Counted from the stretch's first letter, positions 1 through 10,111 are shown. The stretch: DNA of 64,000 nt from Breviolum minutum Mf 1.05b.01 (GCA_000507305.1 DF240812.1:1-64000), one strand, 5' to 3'. Translations and numbers: made by a program. Notes: a model not told the origin generated them from the letters alone.

Positions 1-116
1 AGACAACGGGAGACAAGACCACTTCAGAGCCCAAGAAGCCGACCACACCAACCAACACCAAGGCGGCCAGATCTAAAGTTGCATTAAGAACCCCAACAGT
101 AAACTCTTTGGGGAAA

Positions 117-337
117 AATGAAATTCATGAAAAAAACGTGGAAATCATGGAAAAAAACGTGAAATTCATGGAAAACAACGTCAAATTCATGAAAAGAAAC
201 GTACAATTCATGAGAAAAACGTGACTTCTGTTCTGGGCTCGAATCCCCGTGCGTGCACGAATGCGTGAGAAACACGTGAAACTCATGAAAAAAACGTGAA
301 TAATTCATGAAAAAAACATGAAATTCATGAAAACAAC
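117..337. repeat. Degenerate minisatellite, period about 21 bp
   Basis: Units of the form attcatgaaaaaaacgtg recur in two blocks (about 117-225 and 265-337). The interruption at 226-264 contains ggctcgaatcc, which resembles a tRNA B box, but no cloverleaf forms around it. Confidence 0.75.
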
Positions 338-875
338 CGCACCGCACCATATGAATCGTACCGAACTTACTCCTGACCCCATAACCGTTTCTTCCCATCC
401 GTCTATTCCTTTGTTTCCCCCTCCTTTACCGTCTAGCTTTCCGTTTCTTGCCGGACTGGTTTGCAGAATCAAGTCTTATTGAGATGGTTACTGAACTAGC
501 TATCACCACTTAGGGCCGAGAGTCTGGCGGACTGTTTAGACTAGTTCTTTATACATCATTTTTGTTCAGGTATTTCGGAGTGCATTCACCATTCAACAGT
601 GTAATTACAATCAAATTTTTTTTTGACCAGTAGTCAGAATACCATTCATTGGCGAAATGCTTCACAATTTCTATATGATGGCCAAAATAATGTGGCCATT
701 GATTCATTGCAATCTTTAAAACCTAGTTGGCGATTGGAAGGGAGCAAAGTAGTTGGGGGTATCTAAAAATCCATTCATAGTAGGGAAGATTTGGAGCTAC
801 CCTGAGGTTTGCAGACACATCTTCTTTGATTTGCTTAAGATGGGTTTTTGCGGATTCTACCAAGGTAAATCACAA
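338..875. other. No gene recognised
   Basis: AT-rich stretch without a convincing exon or inverted repeat. Confidence 0.5.
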
Positions 876-977
876 GGTGGTGGATTCAAATATTTTTCAT
901 TTTCACCTTTTCACCCCTACCTGGGGAAGATGTCCAATTTGAATAATATTTTTCAAATGGGTTGGAACCACCAAGTA
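876..977 (+). mobile_element. IE-C introner-like element, copy 1
   Basis: Starts ggtggtggattcaaa and ends ttggaaccaccaagta. The interior has the family signature ttttcacccct...ggggaaga...caatttga...tttttcaaatggg. Confidence 0.75.
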
Positions 978-1206
978 GATCACCATTAAACCATCATTTG
1001 TTTTTTTTGTGCGATCCACCTCAGGCAAATCTAAGTTTCATAACTCGTGGCAAATAAAGGTTTAGGTCGGGATCGATGAACCTTATAATATATAACATAT
1101 CCTGATGGTCACGATTGCATCCTGCGCAGGGGGAGAAGGCAACTAATAGCTGATAGCCCATTTTGATGGAGTTCTCCATCTTCACCATCCTGACATCATG
1201 CTGCAG

Positions 1207-1286
1207 GTGGTGCTCCCCCCGCTACACCTGTCGTGCTGGGCACGGGTGATGTGGAATATCCAGGTTTTCCTGTTTGGGAGCCTAAG
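1207..1286 (+). CDS. Internal exon, proline-rich, unknown protein
   Basis: The exon follows an acceptor (ctgcag, ending 1206) and stops at a GTGGGG donor at 1287. Reading from the codon at 1209 it is fully open and gives GAPPATPVVLGTGDVEYPGF followed by PVWEPK. The block is richer in G+C than its surroundings and an IE-A left end begins 20 bp downstream, so the intron would hold that element. Proline content resembles the exon at 2571-2733, so the two may belong to one gene; this is inference. No family is recognised. Confidence 0.5.
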
Positions 1287-1306
1287 GTGGGGGTGAAATT
1301 TCATCT

Positions 1307-1510
1307 TACCCTCCCTGAAACTTACATGTAGTGGTTTAGAAAGTGGATTTTTTCAAGTGGTTTAGTAGGGGAATCCCTTCAAAATGCCCGAACCATTCAG
1401 GGTTAGAAAATATTCCCTGAAACTAACAGCGAGTTTACCCCTGAAATTTGATGCTTGGAAGACGTTCGCCTTTCCTTTTGGGTTTGAATATTCCGTGTTG
1501 TGTTTTTGTT
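1307..1510. mobile_element. IE-A left ends with an IE-K-like tail (composite)
   Basis: taccctccctgaaac at 1307 and attccctgaaactaacagc at 1412 are two IE-A left ends. Between them 1365-1410 matches the tail of IE-K (aatgcccgaac...cagg). The same K-then-A order recurs at 5395-5567. No clear right end. Confidence 0.55.
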
Positions 1511-2018
1511 ACAGAGATTTCTTGGGGTGGGCTTCCAGGGGTTTGTTCCAGGTACTAGAATCAGGAATAAAACAAAAACATCATAAGATGAGATAAGCCC
1601 AGAAAACCAACTGCAGTATCATGAGCACTAATCAGTTTGTGTTTTGCTCGAAAGATAGGGAAGTTGTGCAACCATGTCGGCGACGTCGCGAACAAAAAAT
1701 GACGGCTATGTTTATATGAGAAAATGGGTGAACATGGTTTAGGACACTCACAAAACATCCCACCAGTTTGGAAAATGCCCTGGCATTCTGAAGCAGGTAT
1801 CCCAAGTCATTCTCAAGGCTGAATTTTAGGGGATCTTGTAATCTGAGCCTTGAACTTGGAAATGATTCAAGAAGGGAATCATTCAGAAGTCGTTTGTAAA
1901 GGGTTCCTGGTAGAGGTTTGAAAGATTCATGTTGTTCACCTTGGAAAATTGGAAGAAGATGACGTTATGGCAAAAACAACAACCGGCTGTTCTTCATCAC
2001 TGGTTGTGAGAGTGTCAG

Positions 2019-2215
2019 TGGATGCCTACTTCATTCACGATGGTGATGAACGAGACACAGACCATCAAGGACATTAAGCACTTGGTTGAGCAGATGACTG
2101 GCATTGACCATGAAGCTATCAAAGCTTAACACCGAGCAGTGAAGAGTATGATGAAAACCCTTGATGATGATGGACCAGTTGACCCTTGCTATTTGCTGTA
2201 TAGAGGGGTTTATAC
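2019..2215 (+). pseudogene. Possible ubiquitin-fold fragment with an in-frame stop
   Basis: After an AG at 2017-2018 the frame gives a helix-like stretch TQTIKDIKHLVEQMTGI, whose spacing matches the first helix and following turn of ubiquitin-like domains. A TAA at 2127-2129 interrupts it, and the same frame continues with TLDDDGPVDPCYLLYRG, similar in pattern to the later 'L-D-D-G...Y.L' part of the fold. A preceding strand-like VVRVSVD lies in another frame. The likeness is by eye and weak; a decayed ubiquitin-like gene is the favoured reading, chance the alternative. Confidence 0.25.
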
Positions 2216-2344
2216 TATATACCTACAAAGTGATATAGGGATTCTAAATAAGCCATGCTAAGGATCCCTATTACCCAAGCAATACTTCCTGATTCATGTC
2301 AATTGTGGATTGAATGTTGAATGTTGAACTCACGTGACGATGAC

Positions 2345-2452
2345 TACTTGGAGGATCATCCCATGACTTGGATACGTGGTTTATACACAATTTGTGATCA
2401 TAAGTCCCCTAAAGATCGCAGGTTGTGGGACCCCTTCCATTCATGGCCATGA
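2345..2452. mobile_element. IE-E left part
   Basis: Begins tacttggaggatcatccca, includes the interior taagtcccctaaa and gggaccccttcc. The right terminus is missing and IE-L follows. Confidence 0.6.
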
Positions 2453-2471
2453 AAATGGCTTATAAATGATG

Positions 2472-2546
2472 GGGGTGTTTCCGAAAATAGTGGTTTTCCC
2501 TTATAAACCATCCATTTTGGGGTATCCCTCTTTTTGGAAGCACCCA
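2472..2546. mobile_element. IE-L, copy 1
   Basis: Left ggtgtttccgaaaata, interior ccattttggggtatccc, right tttttggaagcaccc. Confidence 0.6.
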
Positions 2547-2570
2547 TGGTGAACCTAACCACTGAACCAG

Positions 2571-2733
2571 TCGTCCTGGCATGATCCCCCCAAGCACACC
2601 TGCCCTTCCAAGGCCGACGTTTGCCCAAGCGACATGCCGGACCTCACTCGGTCACCTTCACCCAGTGGGGGTTGTGGCTGGTGCTCCAGTGGTTTCTGAT
2701 TTGGGGAGCTATAATATCCGTGGCAATTTATAG
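2571..2733 (+). CDS. Proline-rich exon, unknown protein
   Basis: Begins after ccag at 2570 and stays open to a TAG at 2731-2733. Translation starts RPGMIPPSTPALPRPTFAQA and continues with small and hydrophobic residues (HPVGVVAGAPVVSDLGSYN). G+C rises sharply compared with both flanks. The real 3' boundary could be earlier because GT dinucleotides occur near 2690. IE-L lies just upstream. No recognisable family. Confidence 0.4.
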
Positions 2734-2820
2734 CGACCAAACCACCCAGGTCAAATCCAAAAGGTAGTGAAAAGTAAGGAAAAATCCTACCCCCAAAAAA
2801 ATGGAACCTTTAGTTGTACA

Positions 2821-2936
2821 TACTGTTGATGGAAGAAATCCTGCTACCCAGTTGAGGTTGGTAGTTGATCCTATTATTTACAGGGTTTCTACATCCCAGG
2901 TGGTGCAGGATTTCTTCCATCAACAGCAAAAACATT
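2821..2936 (+). mobile_element. IE-B, copy 1
   Basis: Termini tactgttgatggaagaaatcc and ggatttcttccatcaacag are near-perfect inverses. GT of GTTGATGG and AG of CAACAG could act as splice sites. Confidence 0.85.
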
Positions 2937-3336
2937 TCATCCAAAACGCCCTTGCACCACCATTTTTTCCGATCCGAGACATCAAGGGGTCATTATTTTC
3001 AGGGGACGCATTTTGGAGGAATCCAACTTCATGCAAATGTTCCTGGATTGCTATCAGAAGGTTTCCAGAAGAAAGTAGTTTTTTGTAGCGAATATCTTTA
3101 CAAGCGCTTGGATTCAAAAGATTTTGAGCATAGCTGGTAATTTAGAGGGATTTCCCGAAGAAAAAACACGTTCATCAATTTGGGTTGATGTCCTATCATC
3201 ATAATTCCAAGAAATCTCCAACATGACCCACTGAACGGACCCCTGAAAAACCCGAGTATTTAATAGCTCAATCGCAACTTCAGGGTCCGTTGGGATAAGG
3301 TCCCATGGAATTTTTGGATGGAATCATGACCCCTTG

Positions 3337-3537
3337 AAATGGAGCTATGAGGCACCTATAGATGGCCATCATAAATTGATAACCAGGGTTATAACCCCTA
3401 TAAGTGGACTTATATCCCTGCTTCTAAGTGTGATAAATGGCCGTCATAAATTGGAAACCGGAAGTTATAACTACCACCCCTATGAGTGCAGTTATGAGGC
3501 CCCTACATATCATTGGTGTTTTTGGGGTCCACCTTGA
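3337..3537. mobile_element. IE-D-like, two related units
   Basis: Repeated 'gatggcc(a/g)tcataaattg' interiors at 3361 and 3440, ending in ggggtccaccttg. Confidence 0.55.
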
Positions 3538-3560
3538 TAATTTACCCTACTGGATACCAG

Positions 3561-3690
3561 AAAACGCTGAGGCATAACAATGTGATGGCAGAGATCTTGA
3601 CATCGGATCCAAAAATCTATCATGACTTGAAGGACAGGTGTTCTTTGCAGAAAAGTGGTCGCTTGATACATGGGGTTATTTATATATACA
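3561..3690 (+). CDS. Exon resembling phosphagen kinase N-terminal domain
   Basis: After the acceptor ccag (ending 3560) the frame reads KTLRHNNVMAEILTSDPKIY then HDLKDRCSLQKSGRL. The order HNN.MA..LT...Y..L.D..S..SG is the pattern of the N-terminal domain of creatine/arginine kinases (ATP:guanido phosphotransferases), where HNN(H)MA..LTPE.Y..LR.K..PSG is typical. These enzymes move phosphate between ATP and a guanidino compound. The exon at 5898-6014 continues the same domain in the right order. The 3' end here is not fixed. The catalytic C-terminal domain was not found, so this may be a gene fragment or a gene with exons I missed. Confidence 0.5.
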
Positions 3691-4258
3691 CAGTATATCC
3701 TGTTTAAGCAAGTTGAAAGTGGATGGTGATTTTGGTTTATGTTCTATGGTTGAATACATTATATGAAATTAACACAATATGCATATGTCATACTATTAAA
3801 GATTATATACGTCGATTTTGCAGAGATAGCATAAGGACTTCCAACTGTGTTTTTCCAACATTACCTTCCAAACAAAACTCAAGTTGGCATTCGACTATTG
3901 AGACCACGAATCTTTAACCCAATCAGTGATGGGCTATGCAAATTATTCCCCGGACTCCATGGGAAGCTTTTTCCCACTTTTCATGTTTACAGACTAGGGG
4001 GGGTAGGTTGACCAGCCATAAACTTTAGAGTGTGAAACAGTTTCCCCTTCAAACCATCACTGCAGCACTTGTTTTTGGTTCTTGCAAATTGTAGCAAGGT
4101 CTTTTGGTCGAAGGGAACATTCAAATACCCGAAGAAACAAAACATGTCCAGGTCATTCAAAGTGACCTGTTTATGCCCTAGTTGAAGGTCACGATTCGCC
4201 TTTGAAAGGGTCACTTAACCACCTATACTTGCAGAAAGGATGAAAACCGTATTTGAGT

Positions 4259-4345
4259 ATACCCTATGGATCCAATTACCTCCTTAAGACGATACTTTGG
4301 CCCACAACTTGTACCCTAAGCAGCTACTTGGATCCATAGGGAATA
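4259..4345. mobile_element. IE-I, copy 1
   Basis: Termini ataccctatggatccaatta and tacttggatccatagggaat are inverse; interior contains gatactttggc and taccctaagcagc. Second copy at 57406. Confidence 0.75.
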
Positions 4346-5394
4346 TTTTTGTCCAACTTTTGTTGGCGGTGGGTATCAATGGGATACACCCGGTCGTAGC
4401 TCGCGAAATCAGGAGCTACAAACTCCCTTAGGTGTCTCCTTGGCGAGGCTTTTCGTTGTGATTTTTGTGGTCACCAAACATGTCGTTGGTACCTAAATGG
4501 AGGAATCCTCACCTATAATAAGTTGTACCCATTGGAGCCAAAAATGTTTTTTTAACCTACATTTGGTTCATTTGTTTATGGTAAATGTATGTGAATATAT
4601 CATACATGGATCCTATGGGGTATGTAAGGCTCATGTTGAGGGGTAAGGGAAAACCAACCTGCAAAATAGCCTTATACGGATTTCCAGTACCTGAAATGTT
4701 TGGTGATGTTGGGGGCCGTTGGCTTGGGGATCGTATTTGATGCTTATGTATGGATGGATGGTTTTTGTGGATATCATGTTTTTTGAATATAGGGATGAGC
4801 CTTCAAGTTTGTTGGCTAAACGGTTGACATACTGTACAGTAGCAGATATCACACATCACACCTAAGGCAATTTCAACACAATTTGTTCCATGCCAAACTG
4901 CTGAGTGGGGATCCTGTCCATCAACAGAATTGATCCACTCGTAAGATATCATTTGATGTTTGGAAGATAGTTCTTCCTGTCAGGATTGTCAATTTTCAGT
5001 GGTCAAACGTTTGACTTCAGGGGTGAAAAACACCCCTGAAGAATGGCTGTAGGAATTGTTCACCGATAGCTTTTAGGGGCTGCTGTTCATGGAAAGGGTG
5101 GGTTGGAAGAGGCGTTTGTGATTATGACACAGCAATATTTGAGTTAAAACTATATAAGCATTATATAAGCGACCAAGTTCACATGGCAAAAATCTGTATG
5201 GTACTGGCATAGACCTTGATATGTTTCCCTATTTGCGCCATACTTGGATGTACATAATTGGTATAACTTCTAGCTTTCCGTGCTTGTGATGGCATCTCAA
5301 TCGGCACACGATCCTTTAAAACAGTAGTGCGATTGGCTGCAGAATCTTCTGCCATGGGAACGAATCCTCTAACTTGCGACATCGGACCTCAGCC

Positions 5395-5567
5395 GAGGTC
5401 ACCCCAAGTGGTGAAAAGTAAGGGAATCCCCCCAAAATGCCTGAACAATCCAGGTTTAGGGAATTATTCCCTGAAACTAACAGCGAGTTTACACCTGAAA
5501 ATTGCTGGTTGGAAGATGATTCATTTCCTCTTTTCAGGTGGGAACTGTTAGTTTTAGGGAGTGTAGT
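5395..5567. mobile_element. IE-K tail followed by IE-A (composite)
   Basis: ggtcaccccaagtggtgaaaa and ccaaaatgcctgaac are IE-K; from 5465 attccctgaaactaacagc to gttagttttagggagtgta is a full-length IE-A. Confidence 0.7.
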
Positions 5568-5897
5568 AATTTTTCCCAGATCATCATTTTCTAGAAACAC
5601 AACGCCTTCAATCGTGAAGCGGAAGGCTGAGAGAGTTTTTTCTGCAAAACCCTCCTAATGCTTGTGATGGAACCTGAGGGGTCTCCCAAACAAACCAGGC
5701 AGAATTTACATACACCCTTGAAAATCAAGGGCTTGGATACGGGAAAGAGCCATAATATATCAATTCTTCAAGGAGCTACTGTAAATTTTCACATGAGCTA
5801 TATACCTTTTCCAAAAAGCTCATCAATTGTGACTTAACTTTCCCTGGGTGTATACTAACCATGCACGTACTGACCACTATCGCTTCGACCGTTGCAG

Positions 5898-6014
5898 GTG
5901 TATTAAACCGGGCGTGGACACTGTGGGACACAGCTTCTTTAAGATGCTGGGTGCAACAGCAGGGGATGAGTATTGTCAGGATAGCTCAGTTTTAAGGCAG
6001 CTGGAATGGAAGAG
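5898..6014 (+). CDS. Second phosphagen-kinase-like exon
   Basis: Starts after gttgcag (ending 5897) and can end at a GT donor at 6015. It encodes CIKPGVDTVGHSFFKMLGAT then AGDEYCQDSSVLRQLEWK. In creatine and arginine kinases the segment after PSG reads IQTGVDNPGHPF...G..AGDEESY..F, so GVD, GH and AGDE align in order and spacing. The exon begins one base before a codon, so the upstream exon would have to end with two spare bases. Nothing matching the catalytic domain follows within the window. Confidence is good that it is coding, moderate for the family. Confidence 0.55.
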
Positions 6015-6019
6015 GTTGT

Positions 6020-7105
6020 TTTAAAAATAATTTGTGGATCGAACAACCTCAGAGTCAGTCAGATATGGCATGATAATATGGCAAGCTTGAAATCATTGGC
6101 CAAAAGGAATGATTCTAACATTATATTCCATGGTATTCTTAATATGTTGTTTGTTTTGGCTTCCCCTGTGTTTTCCAGCATTTTTTGTTGGCACCCTGTT
6201 GGAACAGCCAATTTTGTTACAGAGTCTCCTATTCACTTGTTGTCAGGTGAAAGGGTATGGCTTATGATAATTTAGACTAAAGTCTGGGCTGAGAATCAAG
6301 GCATAGGTTTGAAAAAGGCATGCGAATCTTCAGTTCAACAATGCTGAAAACCAACAAGTTTCAGAAATAGATTTTGAAATTTGATCTTGGAGACTTTTTT
6401 CTACTAAACACCACGTGTTTTTTTCCAGAAAAGGATCGGATTTCTTTCCTCGGATTTTTCAAAAGAACGTTTTGGAAATCAATGATTTGTCTGAACAAAA
6501 CAACTCTGAACATCTGTTTTTTGTTGATAAATTTGCAAATCCCACCAAATCCACCAATTTCAGAGAATCCAACGTTGAAAAGGTCATCCACAAGGGACTG
6601 AAACAAGTCAGAATAAGTGATGCACCTTCTGAAAGTTCAGAATGTTTCTTAAAATCTTGGATTCCTAGATGTTGTTTCCCTAAACAATTAATTTCTTTAA
6701 CACTTTTGGAAAGTCATGAACTTTGTTTTTAATTAGTCTTTTTCGACTTTTGCGGAACATATTTTTCCCAACTCGTTCTAAACATGAATATTCTCCGAAT
6801 GGTTTCAAACAAACACAGAACATGAGCATTCCTTCAATATTTGCCCACCATAAATCTTGGCATCTCTCAAAACTGGTGGAAACTGGAGATCCAAAAGAAC
6901 CAACCACGAAACACGGTGTCTTTCACCCCATGTTTTTTTTGGGTCCGGGTCCCTTCGCTGATTCTTAGGGATTCTAATTATTTTTCAGCCATTTTTTTCC
7001 ACGAAAAAAAGGTTTCTATAACTGGCCTGGGCTTCCCTTTTGAGGCTATGACGTTTTTGCCAAGCTCTTTGATCCTATCATTGCGAGGTGCGATGTTTTT
7101 GCCGT
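6020..7105. other. No gene supported
   Basis: T-rich and A-rich DNA with short frames on both strands but no exon-like composition or splice context. The stretch 6374-6720 is open in more than one frame, without recognisable motifs. Confidence 0.4.
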
Positions 7106-7109
7106 TCTT

Positions 7110-7192
7110 CCTCCCTGAAACGAACTGCAGTTTGCCCCTGAAAATTGATGGTTGGAAGACGTAAGCCTTTCCCCCTTTTGGGTTTCGGTCTT
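7110..7192. mobile_element. IE-A, truncated left half
   Basis: cctccctgaaacgaactgcag followed by the family core ctgaaaattgatggttgg; the right terminus is absent. Confidence 0.6.
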
Positions 7193-7229
7193 TTTTTCGC
7201 GAAAAACCCCGCCAATTTGCGAAAAAACC

Positions 7230-7376
7230 GTACACCTACATTTACCATGATAAAAATCGACCTAAATGTAGGTATCAATATAGAATACATTACATGGATG
7301 GTATATGGGGAATATATTCTCACCCAGCAATATGTAGGTATATAAATATAGCATACATGGATATCGTATGGGGAAT
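7230..7376. mobile_element. IE-H copies in tandem
   Basis: cacctacatttaccatgat...aaatgtaggtatcaatatag, then a second tatgtaggtatataaatata unit, each followed by catggat..tatgggg. Confidence 0.55.
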
Positions 7377-7389
7377 ATATTCTCACCAG

Positions 7390-7500
7390 CAGATTTCCGT
7401 CGGATGCTCCGGAAGGCGTCAGCTCCGAGTTCCTCGGTCGGTGCATGAGGAGCTGGACATCAGCGATGTGGTGGTGAGCATCCAGGCGGGGAGGGGTTAG
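7390..7500 (+). CDS. Probable C-terminal exon, unknown
   Basis: After caccag (ending 7389) the frame is open to TAG at 7498-7500, with SVHEELDISDVVVSIQAGRG as its last residues before the stop and basic residues (GRRQLRVPR) before them. G+C-rich relative to surroundings. A GC donor at atccag|gcgggg is an alternative end. No domain recognised. Confidence 0.4.
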   Translation, partial: QISVGCSGRRQLRVPRSVHEELDISDVVVSIQAGRG

Positions 7501-7517
7501 CCCTTGGGTTGGATGGG

Positions 7518-7674
7518 TTCCTCCCATGACGGGTCCACGGATATAAGTGGTTAGGAACCATGTTTTTTTTTTTTCGTAAGTCCCCCAAATATAACTGGGG
7601 TTGGGTTGTTCCCCTTCCAAATGGCCGAACTTCATGGCGTTTCCATGGGGGTTACTAACCACTTACTCGAGTTT
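7518..7674. mobile_element. IE-E, diverged copy
   Basis: Contains taagtggttaggaaccatg, gtaagtcccccaaat, ccttccaaatggccgaactt and gttactaaccacttact, the family interior. Confidence 0.6.
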
Positions 7675-7698
7675 TGGAGGGCATCATATGGGCCTGAC

Positions 7699-7823
7699 AT
7701 GGGTAAGCCCCTTTTAAATGGCCTTAAATAAATGATGGGTTCTTGTGGGGTTTTAGTTCACCCCGAAATAAGTGGAGTTACAACTAACCCTACTTCTAAC
7801 TGGTAGGTTAGGCCCACATTGAA
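7699..7823. mobile_element. IE-D, diverged copy
   Basis: ggtaagccccttttaaatggcc at left, ctaactggtaggttaggccca at right, and caccccgaaataagtggagtt within. Confidence 0.55.
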
Positions 7824-7923
7824 TGGATTAAGCACAAGGCACTTTCCGAAACTGTTGTTTATTGTGGGGGGGAAGGAAAGCCCGGTTATGATTCATTGAT
7901 TCTTATTGAGCTTCGATGATAAT

Positions 7924-7990
7924 CAATCATATCATCATCATCATCATCATCATCAACAACAACAACAACAGCATTCATCATCATCAAACT
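7924..7990. repeat. ATC/AAC trinucleotide microsatellite
   Basis: Runs of atc then aac then atc triplets. Confidence 0.9.
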
Positions 7991-8364
7991 CTTCATCCCA
8001 ATCCTACTCTTGAAAACATGAGCCAACCTTCCATTCAAGTCCCGAGTTGCTTTTTTGAAAGATAAACTACACCCCAAAACAAACTTACATGGACATCCAC
8101 CCCCCCCCCCCCCGCAGAGTTGAAACGGTACATTCCTTTCCAATGTTAAGGTCCGTGTTGCTACTAGGAAGGGGGACAACCCAAAGTGTAAACTTCCAAG
8201 TCTTTCACTTAATGTAATGTTTTTTTCAAATCGGTCATAGTACACCCGGCAAAAGAAAAACACTCAGCTGGACATCAAACATTTCCATGTTTGAAAAGCC
8301 AATTGCTTTTCCGCACCATCGATTTGCTTTTGAATTAACAATCCCTATCATCCTGGTGATCACT

Positions 8365-8628
8365 ATGACTGAAAAGCAACCTGCGGCAAGCTGCGGCAAG
8401 GCGCCTAAACTGACATTTATACAGTTTACTGGATGGATGTCGAGTTCGGGGTGTTGCCTCATCCCTTGCAACAGCACTACGAGCTGTGCCTCCATCGCCA
8501 CCATTAAAGGAGCTGGTGATAGCATTTTACGCAGATTTTTTGCAGAGGCGGGTGGACGCAGCCGTAAATCTATACAGTTGCTGCTGAACGGCCAAGTCTT
8601 GACAGATGGCAACATCAAGATTGCATGA
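8365..8628 (+). CDS. Small open frame, possible ubiquitin-like fold
   Basis: ATG at 8365, stop TGA at 8626, 87 codons. The C-terminal part reads GAGDSILRRFFAEAGGRSRK followed by SIQLLLNGQVLTDGN, which has the helix-turn-strand pattern of ubiquitin-like domains (L..LLNG..L.D). The N-terminal part PKLTFIQFTGW could be the first strand. There is no diglycine tail. A longer frame exists on the opposite strand over the same bases, but lacks any familiar pattern. Assignment is by eye only. Confidence 0.35.
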   Translation: MTEKQPAASCGKAPKLTFIQFTGWMSSSGCCLIPCNSTTSCASIATIKGAGDSILRRFFAEAGGRSRKSIQLLLNGQVLTDGNIKIA

Positions 8629-8787
8629 CGAATCCGCAAAAAACAAGGATGCTTTGCCCAGTCACCCCCCGTGACTGGCGAGAGTTTTCCAGACATAGCA
8701 TCTGATTTGACTACCCACCACCGGTAAGAGCAAAACCCCACGGTCCCACCAAAACCCAGTGTTGCACCAAACCTCAAGCAGCCTTCA

Positions 8788-8940
8788 ATGGATGACTCTC
8801 AAGTTGAGTACCACTGCTGCATCGAATGCAGGTGGTTCGTTCTCAACATTGGACTTCCAATCGGTCCTACCTTCCACGCAACCGACAGCTTCGACCCAAA
8901 AAATGGAAAAAAACATCCAACCCCTCTGCTCAAATTGTAG
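8788..8940 (+). CDS. Short frame with Rdx/SelW-like Cys motif
   Basis: From ATG at 8788 the frame gives MDDSQVEYHCCIECRWFVL and stops at 8938. The string VEY..C..CRW resembles the strand and CxxC site at the start of Rdx-family (selenoprotein W-like) proteins, VEYC..CRW. The rest (GPTFHATDSFDPKNG) does not match the family by eye and the product would be only 50 residues, so it is either the first exon of such a gene or chance. The frame is also open upstream of the ATG. Confidence 0.3.
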   Translation: MDDSQVEYHCCIECRWFVLNIGLPIGPTFHATDSFDPKNGKKHPTPLLKL

Positions 8941-9416
8941 CAACCTCCCAGACGGTAGCTGTTTGGAAGGGGAAATCCCCTTATTTATTATTTCAGGAAA
9001 ATCCTAGTTGGAGAAATGTTGTAGTTTGGCTATATACTGAAGTTTTCTTGCAAAAGGTGATGTACTTGAGCAATCACCTAAACATCTTATCCAATCCCTA
9101 AAAATGAAAAAAACATCCAATCCTGATGGGAATCTAAAGATTATATAACCCCCTCAATGCCACGTTTTCCCTCCCAAGAAATAAGGCCCTAATAATGTGG
9201 TTGGTAGTCCCCTAATAAGGCGGTTGGTACCCTTAGATTCAATAGCTGTTTCTGGTTCCCTTAATAGGTGGTAGGTGATTTATAATATCCCAATTGGCAG
9301 TATATACCACTTATATACCACTTATAGTCCTTGCCAATTGGATGATTATATGCTACTACTACCACCTATTGTCCGGGAACCGGTCGGAAACTCCATTGAT
9401 AGATTACCAGGAAAAC

Positions 9417-9527
9417 CATGGTTAGTAAGTCCCCTAAATGGGGTTATTCCCCTTATAAATGGCCTTTTTATGGCTTGTAAATAGGGGTTACTAACCACTT
9501 ACAAGTCCTGGGATGATCCTCCAAGTA
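9417..9527. mobile_element. IE-E, right two thirds
   Basis: gttagtaagtcccctaaatgg...ttactaaccacttacaagtc...ggatgatcctccaagta. An exon begins after the next AG. Confidence 0.75.
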
Positions 9528-9528
9528 G

Positions 9529-9651
9529 ATTCCCATGAAATCCTCCCTTCACACGACACACCTTTGCACCTTATTTGTCAAGGCCTCCGTGGAGCGAAAC
9601 ATCGCACAGCGACGTTTTTCTCCGGCCATGACGCTGGAGGACCGCTTCCAG
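9529..9651 (+). CDS. Exon next to an introner, unknown (possibly tubulin cofactor B-like)
   Basis: AG at 9527-9528 closes an IE-E copy and the frame then reads IPMKSSLHTTHLCTLFVKAS and VERNIAQRRFSPAMTLEDRF to a GTGTGG donor at 9652; 123 bases, phase 0. An in-frame ATG lies at 9535. The order LFVKAS...RRFSPAMTLED faintly resembles the ubiquitin-like start of tubulin folding cofactor B, but its later CAP-Gly domain was not found. The next good exon, 10490-10644, is in matching phase 0, so the two may be joined. Confidence 0.55.
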
Positions 9652-10011
9652 GTGTGGGGGTTGAAAAGGGGTAGGTTGGATGGTTTTTTTTTGGGGGGGC
9701 TTGGACATATCATCCCGGTTCTAAATGAAAAAAATCCTAACATCACTTTTTTTGTGTTTATATACAAATATAATTATGTATATATATATATTTGTATATT
9801 GTTTTGATAGTTATATATATATTATATAGTTGTAGGACATTCATTCCAACTGATCATAACTAAAAAGATTGGAAGTTCTTAAGCAAAAAACTGGAATCAT
9901 GTTGGGATTTCCACGGTCTTCGATTTGATTCACTTTGGGAAACCATCTCGGATTCAGCAAGATCAGATACACGCTTGACTGTTTTTTCAAAAATGATATA
10001 TTGTATGGGTT

Positions 10012-10111
10012 GCCCCGCTGAAAATTAACATGTCCTCCAAAAAGGCAACCATTTCACAAGGAAATTTCATCTTCCAACAATTTTCAGTGGACATGTTAGT
10101 TTTCGGGTGTG
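10012..10111. mobile_element. IE-A subfamily (CCCGAAAACTAACATG type)
   Basis: gctgaaaattaacatgtcc at left and gacatgttagttttcgggtg at right are inverse. Confidence 0.8.

Noticed and set aside
226..264. tRNA gene suggested by ggctcgaatccccg
   Set aside because: Only a T-arm-like segment; no acceptor stem, D arm or A box nearby.
5179..5382. Exon on - (RGFVPMAEDSAANRTTVL)
   Set aside because: Protein-like but without a clear acceptor and within a + gene; kept out for lack of support.
7078..7662. 194-codon frame on the - strand
   Set aside because: It runs through IE-A, IE-H and IE-E copies, so it is made of element sequence.
7924..7972. CRISPR-like or regulatory meaning of the triplet repeats
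   Set aside because: Simple ATC/AAC microsatellite without spacers.
8235..8777. 180-codon frame on the - strand
   Set aside because: It opposes a + frame with a better protein pattern and lacks motifs; likely a chance opening.
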